Shown here in pieces: positions 1-8,698 of a stretch of 58,292 bases of DNA; position 1 is the stretch's first letter, and each line of letters opens with the position of its first letter. The position numbers were made by a program, and so were the translations under genes. Below the pieces are notes generated by a model. It saw only the letters and a list, made by a program, of their open reading frames with translations, was not told the DNA's origin and ran no database searches. This DNA is from Acetobacterium sp. (GTDB taxonomy: Bacteria > Bacillota > Clostridia > Eubacteriales > Eubacteriaceae): the NCBI RefSeq assembly GCF_030652775.1, contig NZ_JAUSPS010000014.1, forward strand, positions 1-58,292, read 5' to 3'.

Positions 1-1
1 T

Positions 2-364
2 GAAACCTGGGGGAACGGGTTTCTGGCCACCATGAATTATACCAGGCGCAACGCCAAGATGATTCTGCACATCTACCATTCGTCCTACTGGCCGGAAGCC
101 CAGATCTACCTGACTCATCTTTCCAACCGCTTGCTGGATTACGTGGTTGATGAATGCGTAAAAAAACTGGACGTCTCTTTAAAGGAAGCGGATCAGAAAT
201 TCATCGTCAATTTTTATCGCCATGTGTTTAATGGTTTACTGATCGACTGGGTCGCCGAAGGGATGGAAGAAGAACCGGAAATCATCCTGAAAAAGTTGTT
301 AATCATGATCCAAGGTAGTATTCCCCGTTCCGTGGAAGCCTTTGTCAAAGCCGATATTGAATAA
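2..364 (+). CDS. TetR/AcrR-family regulator, C-terminal part
   Basis: The reading frame is open to the left window edge, so the internal ATG at 32 is probably not the start and the N-terminal helix-turn-helix lies outside the window. The visible 120 residues are helical and resemble the C-terminal ligand/dimerisation domain of TetR regulators of the TetR_C_7 type: an aromatic-rich helix (HSSYWPEAQIYL), then FYRHVFNGLLIDWVAEGM followed by EEPEIILKKL, near the end. This domain normally senses a small molecule. The target and ligand cannot be read from the fragment. A perfect hairpin follows the stop codon. Confidence 0.7.
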   Translation, partial: ETWGNGFLATMNYTRRNAKMILHIYHSSYWPEAQIYLTHLSNRLLDYVVDECVKKLDVSLKEADQKFIVNFYRHVFNGLLIDWVAEGMEEEPEIILKKLLIMIQGSIPRSVEAFVKADIE

Positions 365-382
365 TTTTAGCGAGTAGTTTTT

Positions 383-424
383 CAGATAAAAGGAAGTGTC
401 AAAGTCGACACTTCCTTTTATCTG
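383..424. terminator. Bidirectional hairpin terminator
   Basis: Perfect 18-bp inverted repeat (383-400 and 407-424) with a 6-nt loop, A-rich on one flank and T-rich on the other. It lies just after the TetR stop and before the promoter of the next gene. Confidence 0.75.
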
Positions 425-428
425 TCTA

Positions 429-458
429 TTGAAGAAGTTTTAACAATGGATGTATAAT
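429..458 (+). promoter_or_regulatory. Promoter for the DUF5692-type gene
   Basis: TTGAAG at 429-434 and TATAAT at 453-458 with an 18-nt spacer, about 30 nt upstream of the start codon at 491. The -10 is a consensus match and the -35 is partial. Confidence 0.5.
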
Positions 459-490
459 GCAGACATTAAATCGTTCAAGGAGGAACAATT

Positions 491-1471
491 ATGTTTGTTT
501 TCAACTACGCTGAGGGGGCATCGGCATTAAGCGTGTGGGGCGTATGGTTAATCGTCTTCATTGCGCTTTTTGCGTTTAATGAAGTAGCCCGGCGGTGGAA
601 AGCGGTTGGCTTTTTCAGTTTCGTTATTTTACCGATCATCCTTTCAACCTTATGGTTTACGGTATTAAGGGATACCACTTATACCGACTGGTTTCATCTG
701 GCTAAGGTCTATTCAGCCACCGCTGGTTGCATCGGTTTCTGGTGCATCCGTCATGTTAAGTGGAAAAACAAATCCACGGGGCAAGAAAAACGATTGGCAG
801 ATGTCAAATGGGTGCTGGTTTTTCCGGCTCTGATTCTGGCCATCAATATTTTGGAGGCCGTATCCCGGGATTTTCAGATCGGGATGCAGTATGCCGGCGG
901 CGGGATTCTAGCTGACGAAGCGATGTACGTGCTGGGCGGACCCTGGAATTATCTCAATGGAATAGCCGGGATCCTGAATATTATCACCATCACCGGATGG
1001 TTCGGGATCGTCATTAAAAAACGGACGGCCACAGACGGCAGTAAGGATATGCTCTGGCCGGACATGCTCTGGTTTTGGATCATCGCCTATGATTTATGGA
1101 ATTTTGCCTACACCTATAACTGCCTGCCCGGACATGCCTGGTATTGTGGTTTTGCGTTGCTGCTGGCACCGACGCTGTGCGCATTTACGGTAGGAAAAGG
1201 CGCATGGTTACAGCACCGTGCTCAAACGCTGGCGATCTGGTGCATGTTTGCTCAGACCTTCCCGGCTTTTATTGATCAGGGTAGCTTTGCCGTGGCATCA
1301 ACCTATAATCCCCTACCGCTGTTTGTCTTTAGCAGCTTGGCTTTAGTTGTCAATATCGGGGTCTTTGGTTATATGCTTTATAAGATCCTCAAGACCAGAA
1401 TAAATCCTTATCGGGGCGAACTGTATATTGATTTGGCACCATACAAAGCCGTCAAGGCGCTGGCTGAATAA
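491..1471 (+). CDS. Multi-pass membrane protein, DUF5692-like
   Basis: 326 residues with about eight hydrophobic segments and several aromatic-rich loops, consistent with an integral inner-membrane protein. It has no recognisable catalytic motif. The sequence resembles the uncharacterised DUF5692 family; that assignment is from memory and moderate. The start is fixed by AAGGAGG about 8 nt before ATG 491. It is a single-gene unit between its own promoter and the region before oleate hydratase. Together with a TetR fragment upstream and a fatty-acid enzyme downstream it could be linked to membrane or lipid stress, but this is only context. Confidence 0.6.
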   Translation: MFVFNYAEGASALSVWGVWLIVFIALFAFNEVARRWKAVGFFSFVILPIILSTLWFTVLRDTTYTDWFHLAKVYSATAGCIGFWCIRHVKWKNKSTGQEKRLADVKWVLVFPALILAINILEAVSRDFQIGMQYAGGGILADEAMYVLGGPWNYLNGIAGILNIITITGWFGIVIKKRTATDGSKDMLWPDMLWFWIIAYDLWNFAYTYNCLPGHAWYCGFALLLAPTLCAFTVGKGAWLQHRAQTLAIWCMFAQTFPAFIDQGSFAVASTYNPLPLFVFSSLALVVNIGVFGYMLYKILKTRINPYRGELYIDLAPYKAVKALAE

Positions 1472-1649
1472 GCGTTCAGGATAGCGTTTAGAGGTTCTAG
1501 TTTGATTAACTATGTCAGTGTAAGTAATTTAGGCTAATAAAAGTTTTCCGACAGGCAATTGCAAAATTCGTCAAAGTGAGCAAACTTAAGCAAGGACGAT
1601 GCTTTGGAATTTCGCAATTACCTGATCATAAAAATTGGAGGTAATCACA

Positions 1650-3419
1650 ATGTATTATAGCAATGGTAATTATGAAGCATTTGCCCGTCCCCTGAAACCG
1701 GTGGATGTGGATGAAAAATCGGCTTACCTGGTGGGGGCCGGTCTGGCATCTCTGGCAGCAGCCTGTTTTCTGATCCGGGATGGCCAAATGAAAGGCGAAA
1801 ATATTCATATTCTGGAAGAACTGAGTCTTCCCGGCGGTGCCTGTGATGGGATCAAGGATAATCAGAAAGGTTTTATCATCCGGGGTGGCCGGGAAATGGA
1901 AAATCATTTTGAATGTCTCTGGGATCTGTTCCGATCGATCCCTTCGATCGAAACCGAGGGCGTTTCAGTGCTGGATGAGTTTTATTGGCTGAACAAGGCC
2001 GATCCCAACTATTCACTGATGCGGGTCACCAAAAACAGGGGCCGGGATGCCCAACTGGGAGGCAAGTTTGACCTCAGTGAAAAAGCCTCAGAGGAAATGG
2101 TCAAACTGTTTATGACCAAGGATTGCGACCTGTATGACAAGCGGATTGATGAGGTTTTCTCAGAGGAATTGTTGTCTTCCAACTTCTGGCTGTATTGGCG
2201 CACCATGTTTGCCTTTAGGGACTGGCACTCAGCCCTGGAAATGAAACTATATCTGCAACGATTTATTCATCATATTGGCGGACTGCCAGATTTATCGGCG
2301 CTGAAGTTTACCAAATACAATCAGTACGAATCGCTGATTCTACCGATGGTTCGATACCTGGAAGCCCATGGGGTTCACTTCCAATACGATACCCTGGTTA
2401 CCAATGTTATTTTCGACATTAAAAAAGGAAAAAAACAGGCCACCAAAATCATCTGCAAACGGGCTGGCAAAGAAGACGTTATCCCACTGACAAAAAATGA
2501 ACTGGTCTTTATTACCAACGGTAGCTGTACCGAAAACTCAACCCTCGGCGACGATCACCAGGCGCCAGTCTTTGATGATTCGATCCGGGGCTGCTGGGAG
2601 CTGTGGCGCAATATTGCCAAACAGGATCCAGCCTTTGGGAAACCGGATAAATTCTGCACCAATGCCAAAGCAACCAACTGGGAATCGGCTACTGTCACCA
2701 CTCTGGACGATCGGATTCCGCCCTACATCGAAAAGATCTGCAAGCGCGATCCCTTTAACGGCAAGGTGGTCACCGGGGGGATCATCACCGCTCAGGATTC
2801 CAACTGGATGCTGAGTTATACGGTTAATCGTCAACCCCATTTCAAGGAACAGCCAAAAGATCAGCTGACGGTCTGGGTCTACGGTTTGTTTTCGGAAGTG
2901 CCGGGGAACTATATCAAAAAGCCGATGAAAGAATGCACCGGGGTGGAGATCACCGAAGAATGGCTGTATCACATGGGCGTGCCGGAATCGCAGATTCATG
3001 ACATGGCCACCAAATCGGCTCATACCATTCCTTGTATGATGCCTTATATTACTGCCTTCTTTATGCCCCGGACAAAAGGGGACCGACCTCAGGTGGTACC
3101 GGGAGGTGCCGAAAATTTCGCCTTTCTGGGACAATTCGCCGAGACGCCAAGGGATACGGTGTTTACCACCGAATACTCAGTGAGAACCGGGATGGAGGCT
3201 GTTTATACCTTGTTGGATATTGATCGGGGGGTGCCGGAGGTATTTGCTTCCTGCTATGATGTCCGGGTGCTACTGGATTCCACCGTCAAAATGATGGATG
3301 GCAATAAACCTGGGGATAAGAAGCTCCCCTTGGTGATGAACTTTATTAAAAAGAAAGGTCTGAAGAAAATTTCCGGCACGGTCATCGAAGAGGTATTACA
3401 GCGCTATCATATTATTTAG
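1650..3419 (+). CDS. ohyA: Oleate hydratase (myosin-cross-reactive antigen family)
   Basis: Predicted FAD-dependent hydratase that adds water to the cis-9 double bond of unsaturated fatty acids, giving 10-hydroxy fatty acids (EC 4.2.1.53). The 589-residue length fits the family. A dinucleotide-binding motif (LVGAGLASLAAA) lies near residues 26-37, followed by a GGACDG segment near residue 60, as in known oleate hydratases. The start is ATG 1650, because TTGGAGGT at 1635-1642 is its ribosome binding site rather than coding sequence. In anaerobes this enzyme is usually read as detoxification of unsaturated fatty acids. It is the first of two flavoprotein genes in a row. Confidence 0.9.
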   Translation: MYYSNGNYEAFARPLKPVDVDEKSAYLVGAGLASLAAACFLIRDGQMKGENIHILEELSLPGGACDGIKDNQKGFIIRGGREMENHFECLWDLFRSIPSIETEGVSVLDEFYWLNKADPNYSLMRVTKNRGRDAQLGGKFDLSEKASEEMVKLFMTKDCDLYDKRIDEVFSEELLSSNFWLYWRTMFAFRDWHSALEMKLYLQRFIHHIGGLPDLSALKFTKYNQYESLILPMVRYLEAHGVHFQYDTLVTNVIFDIKKGKKQATKIICKRAGKEDVIPLTKNELVFITNGSCTENSTLGDDHQAPVFDDSIRGCWELWRNIAKQDPAFGKPDKFCTNAKATNWESATVTTLDDRIPPYIEKICKRDPFNGKVVTGGIITAQDSNWMLSYTVNRQPHFKEQPKDQLTVWVYGLFSEVPGNYIKKPMKECTGVEITEEWLYHMGVPESQIHDMATKSAHTIPCMMPYITAFFMPRTKGDRPQVVPGGAENFAFLGQFAETPRDTVFTTEYSVRTGMEAVYTLLDIDRGVPEVFASCYDVRVLLDSTVKMMDGNKPGDKKLPLVMNFIKKKGLKKISGTVIEEVLQRYHII

Positions 3420-3475
3420 AGTATTATTTCTGATGGTTATTATTAATCAACAAAATCGAGAAGTGGAGAAATAAG

Positions 3476-6157
3476 ATGGTAAAGAAAAAGGTTCTTGAAC
3501 TGGCTAATAAAATTGCTGCCGGGATCACCGGTGGTGTTGTCAAAGTAAAACCCAGCGACCCGGAATATCGGATCCTGGCACCGGTTACCTCCGATGAAGA
3601 GGCGGAAGTTGCCCTCAAGCTGGAGATTCGGCAGTATAAAACTGCCGCCGAAGTCGCCAAACTCTGTGGCAAGCCGGTGGATGAGGTTGAAAAAATTCTC
3701 TATAAGATGGCGGTTGACGGCTCGATCAAGGTCGAAACCGAAAACGGTGTGGATGTCTACTGTCTGGAACTCTTTGTGCCCGGCGTCATGGAATACATGG
3801 TTGTCAATAAGGAAAATGTGGCCAAGTATCCCGACATCGCCGCCTGTTTTGAAGAATACACTCGGAAACTGGGTGGGTTGATGGCCGGAAACATCCCCAT
3901 CGGATCCGGGGTGATGCGGGTGATCCCCATTGAAAGTGCCATTGACGGCGATACCAGACGAGCCTCCTATGAGGAAATTTCACACATTCTCAACAGCCAT
4001 GAGGTCTTTTCATCGGCGGATTGTGCCTGTCGTACCTCGATGCGCTCCATCGGCGAAGGCTGCGGCCATACCATCGAAGATATGTGCATCCAGGTGGGGC
4101 CGGCCGCGGAATATTATATCCGCACCGGCAAAGGTAGAGAGATCACCCGGGAACAGGCTTTTGCCATCTGTGACCAGGCCGAAAAAGAAGGGCTGGTTCA
4201 TTCGATCCCCAATTTATCAGGGCCGGGAAATGCCCTGGCCGTCTGCAACTGCTGTGGCTGTTCCTGTTTCGGGCTTCGCAATACCACTTTCTACCGCAAC
4301 CCCGACTGGTCCCGCTCCAACTATGTGGCTCAGGTGGACAAGGATAAATGTGTGGCTTGCGGAGAATGCGTAGAAAATTGTCAGGCCGGGGCGGCCACTC
4401 TGGGACAAAATTTATGTACCACCAATCCCCTGCCGGTTCTGGCCGTCAAGGATACCCCCTATGATACCCAGTGGGGTAAAGATAAATGGAATTATGACTA
4501 CCGTCATCGGATCTTTGTTGAGGACAGCGGGACGAGTCCCTGTAAATCCGAATGTCCAGCTCATATCGCTGTCCAGGGCTATATCAAGATGGCCGCCCAG
4601 GGTCGCTATCGGGATGCCCTGGAGCTGATTAAGAAAGAAAACCCCTTTCCGGCCATTTGCGGCCGGATCTGCCCGAGAAAGTGCGAAATCGCCTGTACCC
4701 GGGGCAGTCTTGATGAAGCTCTGGCCGTGGATGAGGTCAAGAAATTCCTGGCCGACCAGGATTTGAAAGCGGAACACCGCTTTGTACCCGAGAAAAAACC
4801 ACAACGGCCGCAAAAGATTGCGGTGATCGGCGCCGGTCCGGCCGGATTGTCCTGCGCCTATTTTCTGGCGGTAGACGGTTACCAGGTCACTGTTTTTGAA
4901 AAACAGCCAAAACTGGGGGGCATGTTGACGTTGGGGATTCCCAACTTCCGGTTGGGAAAAGAAATTGTCGAGGCTGAAATTGAGGTGTTAAAGGAATTAG
5001 GGGTAGAATTTAAAACCGGCATTGAGGTGGGTCAGGATATTACCCTGCCAGCCCTGCGAAAATTAGGCTATGACGCCTTTTATGTGGCCATTGGCGCCCA
5101 GGCTGGAAAAAAACTCCGACTGGAGGGTGAAGATGCCGCTGGCGTCGTTACCGGAGTGGATTTCCTGCGTCAGGTCGGTTTGGGCGAGGATGTCAAGTTA
5201 AGCGGCCCGGCCATCGTCATCGGCGGCGGTAATGTGGCTATTGACGTGGCTCGAACCGCTGAGCGGGTCGGAGCAGCATCTGTCGACATGTTCTGTCTGG
5301 AAAGCCGCCCGGAAATGCCGGCGCTGGATGAAGAAATTGACGAAGCCGTCGCAGAAGGAATTATCATCAACAATTCCTGGGGACCACAACGCATTCTGGT
5401 CGAAAATGGCCAGGTAGTGGGGGTGGAATTTAAGAAATGTGTGTCGGTTGTCGATGAAACAGGTAAGTTTAATCCCCAGTTTGATGATAACGATATTAAA
5501 ATTGTAAAAGCCAATCATGTCCTGATTTCAGTGGGTCAAGGCATGGCCTGGGGCGAACTGCTGAAAGGTTCAAGAATTGAATTAAATCTCAACAAGACCA
5601 TTAAAGCCGATCCGATTGCCTATCAGACCGGAGAACCGGATGTATTTGCTGGTGGAGATGCATTGACTGGCCCTAAGTTTGCTATTGATGCCATCGCTCT
5701 GGGTAAACAGGGAGCCGTCTCGATTCATCGTTATGTTCAGGGAGATAATCTGTTAATCGCCCGGGATCGCGAGTATCATGCGCTTGATACGAAGAATCTG
5801 AACATCGCTGGCTATGACCGGATGCCCCGACAACGGGCTCTTCATGTGGATGGCAACCTTTCAAAAGAGACCTTTTTAGATCTCCGGGTGACCTTTACTG
5901 AGGAACAGATCAAGAAGGAAACTGAACGGTGCCTTGGTTGCGGCGCTACCTTTGTGGATCAGCATCAATGCGTAGGTTGCGGGGTCTGTACCACTAAATG
6001 CAAATTTGATGCCATTTCACTGGTTCGGCAATATGACCAGCCGGGGATGGAGTTAAAGGAAATGAAACCAGCCGTGATTAAACATGTCATTAAGCGACAA
6101 GGTCGTATTGCCGTTAAAAATACAAAAAAAACCTTTCATTCAATTTTTTCAAAATAG
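3476..6157 (+). CDS. Large FAD/NAD(P) iron-sulfur oxidoreductase, GltD-like with extra ferredoxin domains
   Basis: 893 residues in a layered arrangement. Residues ~1-170 are a winged-helix-like region. Residues ~180-275 are cysteine-rich (CACRTSMRSIGEGCGH, CNCCGCSCFG). A [4Fe-4S] ferredoxin motif (CVACGECVENC) sits near 291. A GltD-type N-terminal cluster domain spans ~355-425, an FAD motif (IGAGPAG) is near 452 and an NAD(P) motif (GGGNVAID) near 582. A second ferredoxin-like cysteine set (CVGCGVCTTKC) follows near 831. The core is that of the glutamate synthase small subunit and NfnB-like electron-transfer flavoproteins. With no GltB-like partner nearby it more likely moves electrons between NAD(P)H and ferredoxin or an unknown acceptor. 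The true substrate is unknown. Confidence 0.75.
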   Translation: MVKKKVLELANKIAAGITGGVVKVKPSDPEYRILAPVTSDEEAEVALKLEIRQYKTAAEVAKLCGKPVDEVEKILYKMAVDGSIKVETENGVDVYCLELFVPGVMEYMVVNKENVAKYPDIAACFEEYTRKLGGLMAGNIPIGSGVMRVIPIESAIDGDTRRASYEEISHILNSHEVFSSADCACRTSMRSIGEGCGHTIEDMCIQVGPAAEYYIRTGKGREITREQAFAICDQAEKEGLVHSIPNLSGPGNALAVCNCCGCSCFGLRNTTFYRNPDWSRSNYVAQVDKDKCVACGECVENCQAGAATLGQNLCTTNPLPVLAVKDTPYDTQWGKDKWNYDYRHRIFVEDSGTSPCKSECPAHIAVQGYIKMAAQGRYRDALELIKKENPFPAICGRICPRKCEIACTRGSLDEALAVDEVKKFLADQDLKAEHRFVPEKKPQRPQKIAVIGAGPAGLSCAYFLAVDGYQVTVFEKQPKLGGMLTLGIPNFRLGKEIVEAEIEVLKELGVEFKTGIEVGQDITLPALRKLGYDAFYVAIGAQAGKKLRLEGEDAAGVVTGVDFLRQVGLGEDVKLSGPAIVIGGGNVAIDVARTAERVGAASVDMFCLESRPEMPALDEEIDEAVAEGIIINNSWGPQRILVENGQVVGVEFKKCVSVVDETGKFNPQFDDNDIKIVKANHVLISVGQGMAWGELLKGSRIELNLNKTIKADPIAYQTGEPDVFAGGDALTGPKFAIDAIALGKQGAVSIHRYVQGDNLLIARDREYHALDTKNLNIAGYDRMPRQRALHVDGNLSKETFLDLRVTFTEEQIKKETERCLGCGATFVDQHQCVGCGVCTTKCKFDAISLVRQYDQPGMELKEMKPAVIKHVIKRQGRIAVKNTKKTFHSIFSK

Positions 6158-6350
6158 CAAGATTTGACGACCAGCGAGGTGAAGACCGTGATGATGGCGA
6201 AATACACTACGACAAAGAGTTTATGATCAAAGAGATTGTCGGGTGTTGACCAAAAAAAGAAAATTGTGGTGAATCTGGATAAATAAACCATTTTCGAGTA
6301 TAATCGATTTAAAAACAAGCGACGAATACTTAAAAAATGGAGGAAACCAA

Positions 6351-7157
6351 GTGAGTGAACGGTTAATTATTCTGGGAACCGGCAATGCGGCGGTCACCCG
6401 GTGTTATAATACCTGCTTTGCCATCCAGCAGGGCGAGGACTATTTTCTGGTCGATGCCGGCGGCGGCAACGGCATTTTGACCCAGCTGGAGCGGGCCGAA
6501 ATTGGACTGGAGCAGATTCATGAGATTTTTATTAGTCATGGACATACCGATCATCTGTTGGGACTGATCTGGCTGATCCGGATGATCATTGGCCAGATCC
6601 GCAGTGGCCAATACCAAGGTAATCTGACGATCTACTGCCATGCTGAGCTGAAGAAAACAGCAATGACGATTGTTAAACTGACCCTGCCGGAGAAATTTGT
6701 CAAGCTGATCGGCGATCGGGTGGTGTTCCGGATTGTCAAAGACGGGAAAACGAAAAAAATTCTCGGTAACAAAGTGACTTTTTTTGATATTCAGTCACAG
6801 AAAGCCAAGCAGTTTGGTTTTGCCATGACGTTGTCATCGGGACGGCGGCTGACTTTTCTGGGGGACGAACCCTTTCAGGAGCATGAATTTGATCAGGCCT
6901 TCCAATCCGACTGGTTGTTGCATGAGGCCTTCTGCCTTTATGCCGATCGGGAACGGTTCCGGCCCTATGAAAAGGCTCATACCACCGTTAAAGATGCCTG
7001 TGAAATCGGCGCCCGGCTGGAAGTGGCTAACCTGATTCTTTATCATACCGAAGATCGCAATCTGGCTAACCGGAAGGCGCTATACACCGCCGAGGGCGCA
7101 CCGTTTTTTGCGGGGAACCTGCTGGTACCAGATGATCTGGAGGTATTTGAACTCTAG
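6351..7157 (+). CDS. MBL-fold metallo-hydrolase, RNase Z-like
   Basis: 268 residues of the metallo-beta-lactamase fold. The metal motif FISHGHTDHLLGL near residues 60-72 gives the HxHxDH signature. Later metal ligands are plausible at LGDEP, LHEAF and EKAHTT. The overall shape is that of ribonuclease Z and related hydrolases, but housekeeping RNase Z cannot be separated from a paralog with another substrate. The start is GTG 6351, chosen because TGGAGG lies 8 nt upstream and the frame has no better ATG. It is monocistronic, with a terminator at about 7267. Confidence 0.8.
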   Translation: MSERLIILGTGNAAVTRCYNTCFAIQQGEDYFLVDAGGGNGILTQLERAEIGLEQIHEIFISHGHTDHLLGLIWLIRMIIGQIRSGQYQGNLTIYCHAELKKTAMTIVKLTLPEKFVKLIGDRVVFRIVKDGKTKKILGNKVTFFDIQSQKAKQFGFAMTLSSGRRLTFLGDEPFQEHEFDQAFQSDWLLHEAFCLYADRERFRPYEKAHTTVKDACEIGARLEVANLILYHTEDRNLANRKALYTAEGAPFFAGNLLVPDDLEVFEL

Positions 7158-7266
7158 GGATCAAATGCCTGAAGAGGAAAGTACGAAAGCTTCCGAAGGT
7201 TAAGAAAAACTGATTGCTTTGAGATATTCCCCCAGTTGTTATGAGAGGTAGAACATCCCCATATCT

Positions 7267-7304
7267 AAACCACCGTTATCAGGATACGGTGGTTTTTTCT
7301 TATT
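7267..7304 (+). terminator. Rho-independent terminator
   Basis: AAACCACCGT (7267-7276) pairs with ACGGTGGTTT (7286-7295) and is followed by a T-run. The rest of the 330-nt gap (7158-7488) holds a cre-like site and, as far as I can see, no gene. Confidence 0.85.
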
Positions 7305-7354
7305 TTTCTTAAGAATATGTGGATTTCAGAAAAAAAGTGGTAGTATATTATACA

Positions 7355-7369
7355 TAGAAAACGTTTGCA
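7355..7369 (+). promoter_or_regulatory. Possible catabolite-responsive (cre-like) site upstream of the alcohol dehydrogenase
   Basis: TAGAAAACGTTTGCA matches the Firmicutes CcpA consensus WTGNAANCGNWNNCW at all but one position. It lies just downstream of an AT-rich promoter-like stretch (TAGTATATTATAC, 7341-7353), about 120 nt before the gene. This is a short degenerate motif, so a chance match is possible. Confidence 0.35.
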
Positions 7370-7488
7370 ATTCGGCGGATTCAGTAATATTTTATCAGGA
7401 TGGAGGTAATGCCGGTTTAGAATAGGCGGGGTTTGGCCAAAACAGATTCAGGTTACAGATTTATTAAAATTCAAGGAGGTACTTTATT

Positions 7489-8652
7489 ATGGCTATTGCA
7501 GATCAAGTGTTTGGGTTTTTTATGCCCGTTGTCAATTTGATGGGACCGGGTTCAGTAAAAGAAGTGGGCGTTCAGGCAAAGTCCCTCGGTTTAAAAAAGG
7601 CCTTAATTGTCACTGACGCCGGCCTGGAAAAAATGGGCGTCGCCGATCAGGTTAAAGAAATCATTGAAGCAGCGGGTCTGAAAGTAGTCGTTTTTGCGGG
7701 TGCGCAACCAAACCCGACCGATATTAATGTTCATGATGGCCTGGCGGTATTCAAGGAACAAAAATGTGATTTAATCGTCTCTTTAGGTGGCGGATCGTCC
7801 CATGACTGTGCCAAAGGAATTGGCATGGTGGCCGGAAATGGCGGGCACATCCGCGATTTTGAAGGCGTCAATAAAAGCAAAAAAGCGATGAAACCGCTGA
7901 TTGCCATCAACACCACCGCCGGAACAGCCAGTGAGATGACCCGTTTCTGCATTATCACCAACACCGATACCCACGTTAAAATGGCCATCGTTGACTGGCG
8001 CTGTACTCCAACCATCTCCGTCAATGACCCGATCATGATGATGGGGATGCCTCCGGGATTAACGGCAGCAACCGGGATGGATGCCCTGACCCATTCAGTG
8101 GAAGCTTATATGTCAACTATTGCTACCCCGATTACCGATGCCGCTGCCCTGATGTCAATCAAACTGATTGGTGAAAACTTGCGTCAGGCGGTTGCCAACG
8201 GGCAGAACTTTGTCGCCCGAAATAACATGGCCTATGCCCAGTTCTTGGGCGGAATGGCATTTAATAACGCCAGTTTGGGATATGTCCATGGCATGGCTCA
8301 TCAGTTGGGTGGCTTTTACGATCTCCCTCATGGCGTTTGTAATGCGATCCTGTTGCCGCATGTTCAGCGCTTTAATTTAAACAGCAACCCTCAACGGCTG
8401 GCTGATATTGCTGTTGCGTTGGGTGAAAACATAAGTGGTCTATCGGTTCGAGATGCGGCTGAAAAAGGCCTCGATGCGATTGTCCAGTTATCCCAGGATA
8501 TCGGCATTCCATCAGGACTAGCAGCGTTGGGGGCCAAAGAAGAAGATTTCGAACTGATGGCCGTAAACGCCATGAAAGACGCTTGCAGTGCCACGAATCC
8601 ACGTCAGGCCAAGCTGGAAGATGTTATTCAGATCTTTAAAAACGCATTGTAA
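7489..8652 (+). CDS. Iron-containing alcohol dehydrogenase
   Basis: 387 residues of the type III (iron-dependent) alcohol dehydrogenase family. An NAD(P)-binding glycine segment (SLGGGSSHDCAKG) lies near residues 96-108. The metal ligands are visible as the Asp/His pair in GMDALTHSVEAY and the histidines in GMAHQLGG and LPHGVCNA. It interconverts aldehydes and alcohols with NAD(P)H. It stands directly upstream of an aldehyde:ferredoxin oxidoreductase, which suggests a joint acid-aldehyde-alcohol route using reduced ferredoxin, as is known in acetogens. A strong AAGGAGG precedes ATG 7489. Butanol-type and 1,3-propanediol-type substrates cannot be excluded. Confidence 0.9.
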   Translation: MAIADQVFGFFMPVVNLMGPGSVKEVGVQAKSLGLKKALIVTDAGLEKMGVADQVKEIIEAAGLKVVVFAGAQPNPTDINVHDGLAVFKEQKCDLIVSLGGGSSHDCAKGIGMVAGNGGHIRDFEGVNKSKKAMKPLIAINTTAGTASEMTRFCIITNTDTHVKMAIVDWRCTPTISVNDPIMMMGMPPGLTAATGMDALTHSVEAYMSTIATPITDAAALMSIKLIGENLRQAVANGQNFVARNNMAYAQFLGGMAFNNASLGYVHGMAHQLGGFYDLPHGVCNAILLPHVQRFNLNSNPQRLADIAVALGENISGLSVRDAAEKGLDAIVQLSQDIGIPSGLAALGAKEEDFELMAVNAMKDACSATNPRQAKLEDVIQIFKNAL

Positions 8653-8698
8653 AACGTCTGATTCACAACGAATAAAAATAATTTTGGAGGCATACGAA

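Noticed and set aside
2538..3134. 198-codon open frame on the minus strand
   Set aside because: It lies wholly antisense to oleate hydratase, has no ribosome site and no recognisable motif; GC-rich coding sequence gives such shadows.
8588..8698. Upstream extension of the aor reading frame
   Set aside because: It overlaps the end of the alcohol dehydrogenase; TTGGAGG before ATG 8699 fixes the start.
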